A DNA stretch of 64,000 bases from Candidatus Poribacteria bacterium (GTDB taxonomy: Bacteria > Poribacteria > WGA-4E > WGA-3G): positions 25,652 to 89,651 of the forward strand of contig VXMD01000015.1 of the NCBI GenBank assembly GCA_009841255.1. Reading direction: 5' to 3'. This document shows positions 16,949 through 26,156 of the stretch, piece after piece. The notes under the pieces were generated by a model. That model was given only the letters and a program-made list of their open reading frames with translations. It was not told where the DNA came from and made no database searches. The position numbers were made by a program, and so were the translations under genes. Within the stretch, counting starts at the first letter, position 1. The number at the start of each line of letters is the position of its first letter.

Positions 16949-17944
16949 ATGCAAAAAAATTACGATTTAGAAGCGATGAACGCCCGCATCCAAGCCGACA
17001 GTGGGCTTATACAGCAGATCCTCACGGAGACGGGGAAAGTTATTGTCGGGCAGAAAGCGTTATTAGAGGGGTTGGTGATAGGCTTACTCTGCAACGGACA
17101 TATCCTGCTCGAAGGAGTACCCGGACTCGCAAAAACGACCGCCGTGAGTGCGCTTGCCCAGACGATTGACGCTTCTTTCAACCGCCTGCAGTTCACGCCG
17201 GATCTACTCCCAGCCGATCTTGTCGGCACACTCATCTACGATCAACAGAAGGGGGATTTCTACACGAAAAAAGGACCCATTTTTGCCAACGTTATCCTCG
17301 CAGATGAGATAAATCGCGCACCCGCCAAAGTGCAAAGTGCTTTACTCGAAGCGATGCAGGAACGACAGGTAACCATCGGTGGCACGACCTATCCACTTGA
17401 CGATCCGTTTCTCGTTCTGGCGACCCAAAATCCGATTGAGCATGAAGGCACCTATCCGCTCCCCGAAGCGCAAGTGGATAGATTTATGCTCAAGATTAAG
17501 GTGGACTATCCGTCGCATGCAGAGGAATTGCAAATTCTTCGCCGAATGACGACTGAAGCGATCTCCACGATCCAACCCGTGATTTCTCCGGAAGATATTA
17601 TCCGATTCCGAGAGGTCGTCCGAAACATCTACATGGCAGAGCAGTTGGAGAATTATATCGTCGACTTGGTGTGTGCGACGCGGGCACCGGAAGCGTATCA
17701 GTTGGATGAACTTAGCACGCTGATTGAATACGGAGCCTCGCCGCGTGCGACCATTTTTTTGGCATTTGCGGCGCGGGCGCGGGCGTTCCTTTCACAGCGC
17801 GGTTACGTTACGCCTGAAGACATCCACGCAGTCGGCATGGACGTGCTAAGACATAGGATCATCATCAGTTATGAAGCAGAGGCGGACGGACGCGACGTTG
17901 AGAGTATTATTGATCAGGTGTTTGCAAAGATCGAGGTGCCTTAA
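16949..17944 (+). CDS. MoxR-family AAA+ ATPase
   Basis: This 331-residue protein carries Walker A GVPGLAKT at 56-63, Walker B VILADEINRAP near 115-125, and the sensor region 'LATQNPIEHEGTYPLPEAQ'. A C-terminal lid domain ends in 'ILDQVFAKIEVP'-like sequence. MoxR ATPases act as chaperones that remodel or activate complexes, usually with VWA-domain partners. The VWA protein at 13055 is the obvious candidate partner, with the sulfatase gene lying between them. Its 3' end overlaps the convergent hicB-like gene by 4 nt. Confidence 0.93.
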   Translation: MQKNYDLEAMNARIQADSGLIQQILTETGKVIVGQKALLEGLVIGLLCNGHILLEGVPGLAKTTAVSALAQTIDASFNRLQFTPDLLPADLVGTLIYDQQKGDFYTKKGPIFANVILADEINRAPAKVQSALLEAMQERQVTIGGTTYPLDDPFLVLATQNPIEHEGTYPLPEAQVDRFMLKIKVDYPSHAEELQILRRMTTEAISTIQPVISPEDIIRFREVVRNIYMAEQLENYIVDLVCATRAPEAYQLDELSTLIEYGASPRATIFLAFAARARAFLSQRGYVTPEDIHAVGMDVLRHRIIISYEAEADGRDVESIIDQVFAKIEVP

Positions 17945-18165
17945 AGTCTATCGAATTCATCGGCACCAATGGATACTTCAAATTTGCGAAGCTTTGGCAT
18001 TACGGTTGGACAAGGAGGCTCAAAATAGAGTTCTAACGCCTCTTTGAGATTTTCGATCGCTTCCTCTTCACTTTTACCTTGACTCGCAATATCTATCTCT
18101 AAACATCGGGCAATAAACAACTCCTCTTCCTGCAAGATACTCGCCGTGAATGTTTGCGTTTTCAC
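17941..18165 (-). CDS. HicB-like antitoxin-family protein, no HicA neighbour
   Basis: This 74-residue protein shows the HicB/UPF0150 pattern: 'EELFIARCLEIDIASQGKS' followed by 'EEEAIENLKEALELYFE'. The start is GTG 18163-18165, with GAGGAG about 9 nt upstream. In HicAB systems HicB blocks the small HicA RNase. Here both neighbours are housekeeping genes (argG and moxR) and no HicA frame is seen, so this is a solitary member. It may have a different partner elsewhere or be a leftover. Confidence 0.75.
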   Translation of the reverse strand: MKTQTFTASILQEEELFIARCLEIDIASQGKSEEEAIENLKEALELYFEPPCPTVMPKLRKFEVSIGADEFDRL

Positions 18166-18228
18166 AATCCAATCTCCTCGAAAATAAGTCCGTACCCTTT
18201 TAAGATAGGGTTTTGTTAAGGATACCTA

Positions 18229-19467
18229 TTACTCCTGGGTCTGTCCAGCAACAGCCGATGCCCGCGCCCCTACACCGAGTACCGCTAAGAACCCTTCCGA
18301 ATCCGCATGATCGAAATCACCGATCGCTTCCATAGACGCTGTCTCCTCGGAATAGAGTGAATGCGGGACACCCCCCGCGGCGTGGAATGCCACATTCCCT
18401 TTGTAGAGTGCCACTGTGAGGGTTCCACTCGCCAAATCGGTCAGTGGTTGGATAGAAGATAGCAATGCTTGCGTCGCCGCATCGAACCAGTAACCCTGAT
18501 ATATTTGTTCCGCAATCGTGGCGGCTACATCGTCAAAGTGTCGACGCGCCCGTCTATCTAAAATCAGTTGGAGCAGAAACTCGTAACACTTCCCGAGTAA
18601 TTCCATCCCTGGAGATTCATAAACGCCACGACTCTTAATCCCGACAAACCGGTTTTCAACGGTATGGATGCCGATCCCGATCCCATTGCGTCCACCGATA
18701 CGATTCGCTTCTAAGAGACCTTGGAGCGGTGTGACAGGACTCCCGTTAACCTCAACAGGTGTTCCGCGGGCAAAGGTAACCGTAAAGTGTTCTACGTCGT
18801 CAGGGGCATCTTTCGGATGCACACCCATACCGGGACTGATGAACCCAGCAGGCGTTTTCAGCGATTCGAGTCGTCCAGCTTCATGTGTGAGTCCCAACAG
18901 GTTTGCATCGGTTGAGTAGGGTTTCTCGTGTGTGGCGGTAATCGGTAGATTGTGCGCTTGGCAGAAGTCTATCATCTCTTTCCTACCACCGAAGATCTTG
19001 AGGAAGTCCGGATCCCGCCACGGTGCGTAGACAGCGAAGTGTGGATTGAGCATATTGGTAGCAAGTTGAAACCGCACCTGATCGTTGCCTCTACCTGTTG
19101 CGCCGTGTGTTAAGATAGTGATGTCGCGTCTTTCCATTTCCGGCAGGAGTGCTTTCACGGTGACATGTCTCGCGATACCAGTCGTATTCCAATACCCGCC
19201 TTCATACATCGCTTGGCACTGAACGAGACGGATACCCGCTTCCCCAAGCGCGTCCTTCGCGTCGACAATAATCGCATCTTCGGCACCGCATGCCAACATC
19301 CGTTCCCGGATTTCAGAAACGTCCCGTTCATCGGGTTGACCGAGATCTGCCGTAAAACAGACGACCTTGACCCCGTTATCGACCAACCACTTCGTGATAG
19401 TGCAACTATCCAAGCCACCCGACACAGCCGCACCCACCGTTTTTCCTTTTAATGTATCAATATTCAA
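18229..19467 (-). CDS. argG: argininosuccinate synthase
   Basis: The enzyme joins citrulline and aspartate with ATP in arginine synthesis. The N-terminal ATP pyrophosphatase motif SGGLDS is at residues 16-21, and GNDQVRF and 'GRNGIGIGIHTVENR' are characteristic. The product is about 412 residues, the normal length. There is no ATG near the start; TTG 19465-19467 is preferred because GGAG lies 7 nt before it. An upstream TTG at 19479 lacks such spacing. No other arg gene is adjacent, and it has its own strong promoter. Confidence 0.93.
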   Translation of the reverse strand: MNIDTLKGKTVGAAVSGGLDSCTITKWLVDNGVKVVCFTADLGQPDERDVSEIRERMLACGAEDAIIVDAKDALGEAGIRLVQCQAMYEGGYWNTTGIARHVTVKALLPEMERRDITILTHGATGRGNDQVRFQLATNMLNPHFAVYAPWRDPDFLKIFGGRKEMIDFCQAHNLPITATHEKPYSTDANLLGLTHEAGRLESLKTPAGFISPGMGVHPKDAPDDVEHFTVTFARGTPVEVNGSPVTPLQGLLEANRIGGRNGIGIGIHTVENRFVGIKSRGVYESPGMELLGKCYEFLLQLILDRRARRHFDDVAATIAEQIYQGYWFDAATQALLSSIQPLTDLASGTLTVALYKGNVAFHAAGGVPHSLYSEETASMEAIGDFDHADSEGFLAVLGVGARASAVAGQTQE

Positions 19468-19505
19468 AGCAATCTCCAAGATGTTGTGTATTAAGCTATG
19501 ACGGA

Positions 19506-19534
19506 ATTATACCACTTTTTGGTGCCGTTTGCAA
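19506..19534 (-). promoter_or_regulatory. argG promoter
   Basis: On the reverse strand TTGCAA (19529-19534), a 17-nt spacer and TATAAT (19506-19511). The start codon lies about 38 nt downstream of the -10 box, so the leader is short. Nothing else is seen in 19480-19707. Confidence 0.7.
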
Positions 19535-19707
19535 ACCAATTGTCTATAGCCTTAATTCCATAGTTTTCATAGTAAAACTGGGAAACGATGGATTTCAGAA
19601 AGGGCTTTAGATCCAAGCCGTGACTGGGTTTTGGACGGTTTTCATTGATGCGTCTCGGAAGTTTGCTATGAAATTTTATGACAGCACAAGGCGTGTATCT
19701 ACCGCTT

Positions 19708-22335
19708 TTAATACGGATCAGCGATGGTTTCGTTCACCGTCTCATACCATGAATCCTCAAATAACATACGGAAAGACATCGTTTTGTTATTAGGCGTCGT
19801 GATACGCATTGTGCCGTGTTGTGTGGCATTTCGGTAGGCTGTTTCTAACGTCTCAATAAGCTGCTGTTTGTAGGTAGTATCACTGTTACCCTCAAGGTGT
19901 TGTCCCTTAGTTTCAAAGAGGCAGAGCCGTTGGGGTCCCGTTTCACTCCTTTGGAGACACGCAATAAAATCGGGGAAGACGCGGTCGCGTCGCCACCCCT
20001 GCAAGAAATATCCCTGCTTCACGGCGATACGGTGCCACCATTGAATCGCATTCTGTTTGTCCAAGTAGAGCGCGAAATCCGTTTCCAAGTTGTTAAATTC
20101 CGCTTCAAACACCTGTTCAAACAGATTAAGTTGTACCGGACCCCCGTGCGGATGCAGCATCGGTCTTGCTTCAGGTGTGAGACTGATCTCGATCGTTCTT
20201 TCCAGTTGGTAGTTTAATGCTCCATCTGCTTGCAGGTTAAACTGGATGTCTCCGGCTTCTAACTTTTCTCGAAAAACGGCTTCCGCAAACTTATCAATGT
20301 GATCGCGCAAACAGCGTTTCAGGTACTCGGAGAGATACAACCGATGTGCATACAAAGTCCCTTCGTCAACGCCTTCTTCACGATAGGCAGCGAACGTCAT
20401 TTTCACGATGCGTGCAGCATGCCACGGATTTGGCAGCACATCACCTAACCGCCGGACGAAAAATGCGACCTCCAAGGTGTGTGCCGCACTCTCTTGCAAT
20501 TTTTTATTAATTACCGCCTCGTCTTGGAGATGAATGGTGGCACGGATCTCTTGCAGTTGTGCCGCCTCGCCCAAGTTGATAGGGGCTACCCCACCGAGTT
20601 GATGCCAGTCAATTGCACGCAGGATGTCCCGCTCATAATTGAGTTCCCGCCAACCCCGTCCCTGCTTATGCAGAACACGCGGTAGAAAGATGTCCATATC
20701 ACGGTATTCCTGTTTACGTTCAATGGTTCGCCGCACACGCTCTGCACCCGTCCCTTCAACAGAGTCGCCTAATCCTGTCAACCCTTCCGCTTCTAATCCT
20801 TTCTTGACGTTCGCAACTGCCGTCTCAACTTTCTGATTGTAGCAAAAGATATAACAACTATCCAGTTCTGGGAGACTTGTAGCACGGGCATAGGGTTGGC
20901 GCATCACTCTGCCGATAAGCTGCGTCATGGCTGTCGCCGCGGTGGTGTTGTCGAGAAGGGCAAGCAGATAAGCAAACGGACAGTCCCACCCCTCTTTCAA
21001 GGCATCTTTCGTGATGATATAGCGGACAGGGCAGAACGGACTCATGAGATCTACTCCCGCGAGTTCATCCTGTTCTGAGGATTTCACCTTAATCTGTTCC
21101 GCGGGAACACCCAATGCATTAATAAGTTCCTCGCGGGCATCCTCGGCGTGTACCTTCACACCGTCGCGCTGGTTTTTGCCGGTGCGATCTACGCGAATCA
21201 CAGCAATCGGTCGGATATAGCGGTCCTCTGTTTGCTGATACCGTTTCGCTACCTCCTCAAGTCTATCGCGTTCCTCTTTTGTTTGCGCAAGGGTATACCT
21301 CCAATCGGAATTCGGGAAATTTCGGAGTTGAATCGGAAGTTTTACCATCTCCTCCTCTTTCAGGGCGAGACCGGAGACATTGACGAGAATATTGCTAATA
21401 CCGAGTTTAGGGGTGGCAGAGAGTTCCAATACGAAGCGCGGATTGAGTCGATTTACCGCTTCCACAAAGCCCTTATTGCGGACCATGTCTGGACTCCCGT
21501 AAGCCTTATGCGCTTCATCTAAAACCACTGTTGGACGCAGCAGCTTCAGGACGTTGAAAAGACTCTGTTTCATGAGCGCGTCTTTGGGGTTTCTGGAGAG
21601 TCGAGGTTGTGCGGTTCGATCCTCTTCCGCTGTTTCAAGGTCGGGATGTTTTTCTGAAAGTGCCTGATGTTCCCGTATGTCATCTTCGACGGGAAAGAAC
21701 GAGGCATAGCCGCTGCTATCGCGGAAAATCTTGAGGAATTCCTTGTTTCGGTTCCGGTTCGCAGCGGGGAGCATGAGGAGCATCACACAGAGATGATTCT
21801 CAATATCCTGTTTTGTAAATCTGTCGTCTTTTTGGAGCAGCTTAACGCGGCCACCAGAAGCACGTTCCAGAATCTGTCGATACGGATGCTCTTTGTTCCG
21901 TAAAGCATCCCACGTTTGTGTGTAGATCGCTTTAGTAGGAACAAGCCAGAGCACAAACCCCGTACCGAGTTTCAAGTGACGCACCGCCTCTACACCCAAC
22001 AGAGTTTTGCCGCCACCCGTTGGCACCTTCAGACAAACATGCGGAATCGGTTCACCGGCAGCACTCTCACGCGAAATGTGTTCCGGAATCAGATCCTGAC
22101 CTTGCGCATTTCGAATGCCCGGCAGGACAAATGCTTCTCGTAAATTTTCCCACGCAATGTGCGGATAATTTTCCGCTTGTCTTACAGCGTCTCTTGTAGA
22201 TTCTCTTACAACCGCTGGCAGTGTGTTTAGGTCAAGGGTAGTCAACTCGACTGCTTGTTGGCGCGCCTCCTTGAGAGCATCCAGATAGCGGTCCAATGTA
22301 TTTAATGCCTGTTGTTGATAGTCTTTGAGTTCCAT
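19708..22335 (-). CDS. res: type III restriction enzyme, Res subunit
   Basis: This 875-residue SF2 helicase-nuclease has Walker A PTGGGKT at 105-111, the DEAH box in VVLDEAHKAYG, SATPK (motif III) and motif VI QLIGRVMRQPYAR. A C-terminal PD-(D/E)xK nuclease core reads FPDFIAC ... CLFETKG. In type III systems Res translocates or switches along DNA after Mod binds an asymmetric site, and cuts between head-to-head unmethylated sites. It follows mod with a 7-nt gap, so the two form an operon. Length and all motifs appear intact. Confidence 0.92.
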   Translation of the reverse strand: MELKDYQQQALNTLDRYLDALKEARQQAVELTTLDLNTLPAVVRESTRDAVRQAENYPHIAWENLREAFVLPGIRNAQGQDLIPEHISRESAAGEPIPHVCLKVPTGGGKTLLGVEAVRHLKLGTGFVLWLVPTKAIYTQTWDALRNKEHPYRQILERASGGRVKLLQKDDRFTKQDIENHLCVMLLMLPAANRNRNKEFLKIFRDSSGYASFFPVEDDIREHQALSEKHPDLETAEEDRTAQPRLSRNPKDALMKQSLFNVLKLLRPTVVLDEAHKAYGSPDMVRNKGFVEAVNRLNPRFVLELSATPKLGISNILVNVSGLALKEEEMVKLPIQLRNFPNSDWRYTLAQTKEERDRLEEVAKRYQQTEDRYIRPIAVIRVDRTGKNQRDGVKVHAEDAREELINALGVPAEQIKVKSSEQDELAGVDLMSPFCPVRYIITKDALKEGWDCPFAYLLALLDNTTAATAMTQLIGRVMRQPYARATSLPELDSCYIFCYNQKVETAVANVKKGLEAEGLTGLGDSVEGTGAERVRRTIERKQEYRDMDIFLPRVLHKQGRGWRELNYERDILRAIDWHQLGGVAPINLGEAAQLQEIRATIHLQDEAVINKKLQESAAHTLEVAFFVRRLGDVLPNPWHAARIVKMTFAAYREEGVDEGTLYAHRLYLSEYLKRCLRDHIDKFAEAVFREKLEAGDIQFNLQADGALNYQLERTIEISLTPEARPMLHPHGGPVQLNLFEQVFEAEFNNLETDFALYLDKQNAIQWWHRIAVKQGYFLQGWRRDRVFPDFIACLQRSETGPQRLCLFETKGQHLEGNSDTTYKQQLIETLETAYRNATQHGTMRITTPNNKTMSFRMLFEDSWYETVNETIADPY

Positions 22336-22342
22336 TATGCAA

Positions 22343-23965
22343 TTACTCCATGATACGATAAATGTTATAGGGCAACTGACAGAAAGTGATACCCTTGTCC
22401 GTTAACTCTTTCTGACTGATGAATTTCTGTGGCGCATAGACATAAGCCTTTTTACCGGTCTCTTTGCACGTTTTGGCAATCTTATCCGCGCGGTCTCCAT
22501 CTAACGCAGACTGATTGCTCTCCAAAAATTCTAACGTCGGTTCATAGATGAGATAGAAACGAAGGTCGTTGGTTTCACCAAAGCAATAATCCTCCTGTTC
22601 CGAGATTGCGGTTAACGCATTTCCCGTGGCAGTATAAGCGATGTAGTCGGCTAAGGCCTCGTAAGTAGGGAGATTTTCGCCGGTGAGCATACCTTCTTCG
22701 TCAATCGGTTCGCCGAGGGTGCAGTAGGTAAAGGAGCCGCCAAGCCCGCTTCGGAGGGTTTCGTCTGTGGCATTTTCAACGCCGTTGATGACGCGTCGGA
22801 CGCGTTCAGCGGTAATGGTATCGGCATAATCTTCGCATTCAACAAGGATAAACTTTCGATTACCGCCATCCGCTTTGTTAAGCGCGAGGACAGCGTGAGC
22901 GGTGGTACCACTACCGGCAAAAGAGTCAAGGATGATAGAATCGGGATCGGCACCGATTTGTAAGATGCGCTTTAATAATGTAGGAGGCTTAGGGTTTGAA
23001 AATGCAACACCAATTTTATTGAGTCCCTGCGTTGCACTTTGGGTGTGTCCAACATCTTCGTGCAGCCATACAGTCAGGGGCGTGATGCCTTGTTTTACTT
23101 CCGACAGAAACCGTTTCACGCGCGGAACATTATTACCATCTTCACCAAACCATATTCGATTGTCATTTACCAATTCACCAAATTTCTCTCTACTACACCG
23201 CCAACATCTACTTCGCGGTGGATTCACGACTCGCCCCGATGGAGTGGTAATCGGATAGTCATACTCTGCTTGGTAGGTCTTCACATCTAATCCGCTTGAA
23301 CTCCAAGGTCCCCGTGGATCATTGTCCGGATTAGAATATCGTTCGTTGTGTTTTTCAGTCCGCGGTAGGAGAATCGGTCTCCATATCTCTTTATCCTTTG
23401 CATAACACAGCACAAAATCATGATTATCGGAAAAATACTTCGCATCATTTTGTGGACTAAATTTTTTCTGCCAGATAATGTTAGTTACAAAATTCTTAGC
23501 CCCAAAAATCTCGTCTGTTAGCATTCGAAGACGATGCTGCTCATCATCGTCAATTGAGATAAAAATAACACCATCATCGGACAGCAATTCATGCAATAAA
23601 TGTAACCGAGGCCACATCATACACAACCACTTATCGTGACGTTCCAAGTCTTCATTATCAACAGGACTGTGTTTCGCCAGCCATGCTTGCATCAGCGGGC
23701 TATTGACGTTGTCGTTGTAGACCCAGTTTTCGTTGCCGGTATTGTACGGAGGATCGATGTAGATGCACTTGATTTTGCCAGCGTATTTTGGGAAGAGTGC
23801 CTTCAGGGCGTGCAGATTGTCGCTGTGGATAATGAGATTATCATTTAGGGATGGATCGTTATCGCCAGTAGAAGATTTATCTGCGTCTATCTCTATAGTG
23901 CTGATCGGAACGGTGAGGTGGTGTCCGTAAATGAACTGTTTACCTTTGAAATCGAGTGAGGGCAT
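22343..23965 (-). CDS. mod: type III DNA-methyltransferase, Mod subunit
   Basis: This 540-residue adenine-N6 methyltransferase of the beta order has the catalytic motif DPPY at 71-74 (YIDPPYNTGNENW). The AdoMet-binding motif DSFAGSGTTAHAV comes later, near 345-357. The central variable region between them (about 150-330) should be the target-recognition domain. Mod methylates one strand of an asymmetric site and guides Res. ATG 23963-23965 has GAGGA 7 nt upstream. The 5' region holds unusual A/T-rich repeats that may regulate it. Confidence 0.93.
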   Translation of the reverse strand: MPSLDFKGKQFIYGHHLTVPISTIEIDADKSSTGDNDPSLNDNLIIHSDNLHALKALFPKYAGKIKCIYIDPPYNTGNENWVYNDNVNSPLMQAWLAKHSPVDNEDLERHDKWLCMMWPRLHLLHELLSDDGVIFISIDDDEQHRLRMLTDEIFGAKNFVTNIIWQKKFSPQNDAKYFSDNHDFVLCYAKDKEIWRPILLPRTEKHNERYSNPDNDPRGPWSSSGLDVKTYQAEYDYPITTPSGRVVNPPRSRCWRCSREKFGELVNDNRIWFGEDGNNVPRVKRFLSEVKQGITPLTVWLHEDVGHTQSATQGLNKIGVAFSNPKPPTLLKRILQIGADPDSIILDSFAGSGTTAHAVLALNKADGGNRKFILVECEDYADTITAERVRRVINGVENATDETLRSGLGGSFTYCTLGEPIDEEGMLTGENLPTYEALADYIAYTATGNALTAISEQEDYCFGETNDLRFYLIYEPTLEFLESNQSALDGDRADKIAKTCKETGKKAYVYAPQKFISQKELTDKGITFCQLPYNIYRIME

Positions 23966-24057
23966 AGGGATTCCTCAAAAATTCTTATTCATAACATGTC
24001 AAAAATATGGGATAACACACCAAAATTATGCATAATTAAGCATAAAACCTTATAAAT

Positions 24058-24109
24058 ATAGCATTAAAACGCAATTAATGCTATAAAAATGTGTTTTATA
24101 GCATTAATG
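24058..24109. repeat. ATAGCATTAA repeat cluster upstream of mod
   Basis: ATAGCATTAA (24058-24067) is mirrored by TTAATGCTAT (24075-24084) around a 7-nt loop, and the direct form recurs at 24098-24107. The cluster lies about 95-145 nt upstream of the mod start, in an A/T-rich 323-nt gap (23966-24288) that contains no gene. It could be an operator for the restriction-modification system or for the divergent toxin-antitoxin genes. Confidence 0.6.
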
Positions 24110-24288
24110 TATCAATCTCACTTATCCCCATTTTTTATCGGATAGGACTTACGCAAACAGATACATCTCGGAAATACGTGTATTTTTCAAAAGCAGTCTG
24201 GTTTGTAGTAGCGCAATTCATTTATTAAATTTGGTTGAAATTCTCTCAACAGATGCGTTATAATTACGGCAAAAAGGAGATACACGCC

Positions 24289-24501
24289 ATGAACAGAATA
24301 ACTTTTAATCCGGAGCAATGCGGTGGACGTCCCTGTATCCGAGGGATGCGGATTCGGGTAACAGATGTCTTAGATTTGCTGGCCGCTGGACTTTCTTTTC
24401 AAGAAATCCTTGATGAAATGCCGGCCTTAGAATACGAAGATATTGTCGCTTCTCTCCAATTCGCCTCACAAAAAATTAACCATCCTGTAATTGCCGCATG
24501 A
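24289..24501 (+). CDS. DUF433-family antitoxin
   Basis: This 70-residue protein matches the DUF433 pattern: 'ITFNPEQCGGRPCIRGMRI' followed by VTDVLDLLAAGLS and EEI-like 'FQEILDEMPALEYEDI'. It is a small winged-helix domain usually found as the antitoxin of VapC-like PIN (DUF5615) toxins. ATG 24289-24291 has AAGGAGA 9 nt upstream. Its stop overlaps the ATG of the following toxin-like frame (ATGA at 24498), the classic coupling of such pairs. The toxin itself looks broken. Confidence 0.8.
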   Translation: MNRITFNPEQCGGRPCIRGMRIRVTDVLDLLAAGLSFQEILDEMPALEYEDIVASLQFASQKINHPVIAA

Positions 24502-24740
24502 AGTTTTGGATCGATGCACAGCTGTCTTCAGCACTCGCCCCTTGGCTCAATGACACTTTTGGGGTGCAAGCTTTCTCGCTTGAATGGCTCGGGCTCCAAA
24601 AGGCTGCGGTTTTCACTAAATCCTTATTTGGACAATCCAAAAAATCCTTGACACCCTTCCCGAAACTGCATACAATAAACCCCAATTACAATGTATCATA
24701 TGCGGAGGTTTCTCATGCCGACAATCGAAACAGTTTTTAA
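24498..24740 (+). pseudogene. truncated DUF5615 (PIN-like) toxin remnant
   Basis: The first 37 or so codons (MKFWIDAQLSSALAPWLND, then FGVQAFSLEWLGLQ) match the start of DUF5615 PIN-like toxins. After that the frame loses family resemblance: the later acidic PIN residues and the 'TKDSDF' region are absent. The frame runs through a strong promoter and into the next gene's start. I read this as a 3'-deleted toxin beside an intact DUF433 antitoxin. A frameshift caused by sequencing error is less likely because no continuation is visible in the other frames. Confidence 0.6.
24648..24676 (+). promoter_or_regulatory. promoter for the beta-propeller gene
   Basis: TTGACA (24648-24653), a 17-nt spacer and TACAAT (24671-24676) give a near-perfect housekeeping promoter 38 nt before ATG 24715. 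It lies inside the toxin-remnant frame, consistent with that frame being non-functional. Confidence 0.75.
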
Positions 24741-25347
24741 TTCCCCAGGACCCCAACCCAACGGAATGCAAGCCACTGAAGACGGACTCTGGATTCTCGA
24801 CCAGCAAACCAACGAGGTACATCTCGTCTCCTATGACGGTGATGTCAAAAAGACACTCGCCACCGGTTCCGATAGAGGTAGCGGTATCACGGATACAGGC
24901 GGCACACTCTGGCTCGCGTCCACCTACAGTTGCGAAATCCTTGCAACAGATCCAGAAAGCGGCAACACGCTCGCTTCCTACGAGACACCCGGCGCAGAGC
25001 AAACCGGCGCACACGGATTGGAATGGCGCGATAATAAACTCTGGATAGCAGTACCCCCCTCAGCCACCATCTATCAGGTCGATGTCGAAGACGGTTTCAA
25101 AGTCATTCACACGCTCCCCGCGCCCGGTGTTCGACCGCACGGTATCGCATGGATAGGCGACGATCTCTGGTGCGTTGAGACGAACCATCGCGCAATCTTC
25201 CATCTCAATCCAGAAGATGGCAGCCATCTCAACAAAATCGAAATACCAGAACCGCATCCCGAACCCCACGGAATGACCTACTGGGACGGGTATTTCTGGT
25301 ATTGCGATGCACACACAACTGAGGTATGCCGCGTGGCAGCATCCTGA
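24715..25347 (+). CDS. Vgb/SMP-30-like beta-propeller protein
   Basis: The start ATG 24715 has GGAGG 6 nt upstream. The 210-residue protein contains about five repeats of the blade pattern 'LW-hydrophobic ... TD/DP/DVEDG' (GLWILDQQTNEVHLV, TLWLASTYSCEILATDPESG, KLWIAVPPSATIYQV, DLWCVETNHRAIFHL, YFWYCDAHTTEVCRV). This fits streptogramin-lyase/gluconolactonase-like propellers. There is no secretion signal, and substrate and activity are unknown. Its stop overlaps the next gene (TGATG), so the two are coupled. Confidence 0.75.
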   Translation: MPTIETVFNSPGPQPNGMQATEDGLWILDQQTNEVHLVSYDGDVKKTLATGSDRGSGITDTGGTLWLASTYSCEILATDPESGNTLASYETPGAEQTGAHGLEWRDNKLWIAVPPSATIYQVDVEDGFKVIHTLPAPGVRPHGIAWIGDDLWCVETNHRAIFHLNPEDGSHLNKIEIPEPHPEPHGMTYWDGYFWYCDAHTTEVCRVAAS

Positions 25348-26129
25348 TGGAAACCGTCGGACGCCTCTTAAATATGGGGGCAAACCCCGCGGCAATGAAT
25401 ATGGGGATTGACGAGGCAATTCTGCTCGCGCAGCAGGAGCAGCCGAACCCGACACTGCGGTTTTATGAATGGTCGTCCCCAGCTTTCAGTTTCGGCTACT
25501 TCCAAGATATCGACTCGGAAGTTGACGTGGCGGCGTGCCGCGCAGACGGCATCGAACTGGTGAAACGGATGACTGGCGGCGGGACTGTCGTGCATGGCTG
25601 GGAATTGACCTACACGCTAATTCTCCCACGAACCGCCGCAGAGATGGGTATTTCCGAGGCGTATCGATGCATTGGGGACTCTCTCGTTAAGGCGTTTCAG
25701 AAACTCGGTGTCCCCGCGCAGTGCTATGCCACTTGCCCCGATTCTTCCGAAATCGCTCCCAATATCTGCCTGACGAATCCTGCTGAACATGACGTCATGT
25801 CTGACGACAAGAAGTTAGCAGGCGTTTCTGTGAGACGTAACCGGGGCGGGATACTGTTTCAAGGGTATATCTCATTAGATATGCCGCCCCCCTTTATCCT
25901 CAAGCGCGTTTCAAAGAATCCGGAAGTTCAACAGAGTGTCCACGAAAAATCGACTGCAATCAACAGAGACGGACATTCTATAACCAGAGACGCGCTCATC
26001 CAAGCCGTCTCTGAAACATTTGACATCGGAATTGCGTTTAATTCAGGAGAACTATCGCTAACAGAACGAACACAGGCGGAAACCTTGGTTGAGACCAAGT
26101 ATGCCACAGCAGCGTGGAATTTTGGATGA
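25347..26129 (+). CDS. lipoate-protein ligase/octanoyltransferase (LipM/LplA) family protein
   Basis: ATG 25347 overlaps the previous stop; an in-frame ATG at 25326 is also possible. The 260-residue BPL/LPL-fold protein has the lipoyl-pocket motif RMTGGGTVVH at 74-83, the conserved lysine in KKLAG (Lys156) and RRNRGGILFQG. Cys141 (NICLTNPAEHD) sits where LipM octanoyltransferases keep their acyl-enzyme cysteine. It therefore probably transfers octanoyl from acyl-carrier protein to lipoyl domains, or ligates free lipoate. The partner beta-propeller gene gives no extra clue. Confidence 0.8.
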   Translation: METVGRLLNMGANPAAMNMGIDEAILLAQQEQPNPTLRFYEWSSPAFSFGYFQDIDSEVDVAACRADGIELVKRMTGGGTVVHGWELTYTLILPRTAAEMGISEAYRCIGDSLVKAFQKLGVPAQCYATCPDSSEIAPNICLTNPAEHDVMSDDKKLAGVSVRRNRGGILFQGYISLDMPPPFILKRVSKNPEVQQSVHEKSTAINRDGHSITRDALIQAVSETFDIGIAFNSGELSLTERTQAETLVETKYATAAWNFG

Positions 26130-26156
26130 AAGAAATTAGAAGATAGCAACAAAACC

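Noticed and set aside
23966..24288. Origin- or attachment-like site in the A/T-rich gap before mod
   Set aside because: No DnaA boxes, integrase or tRNA end is present; the repeats look like regulatory sites instead.
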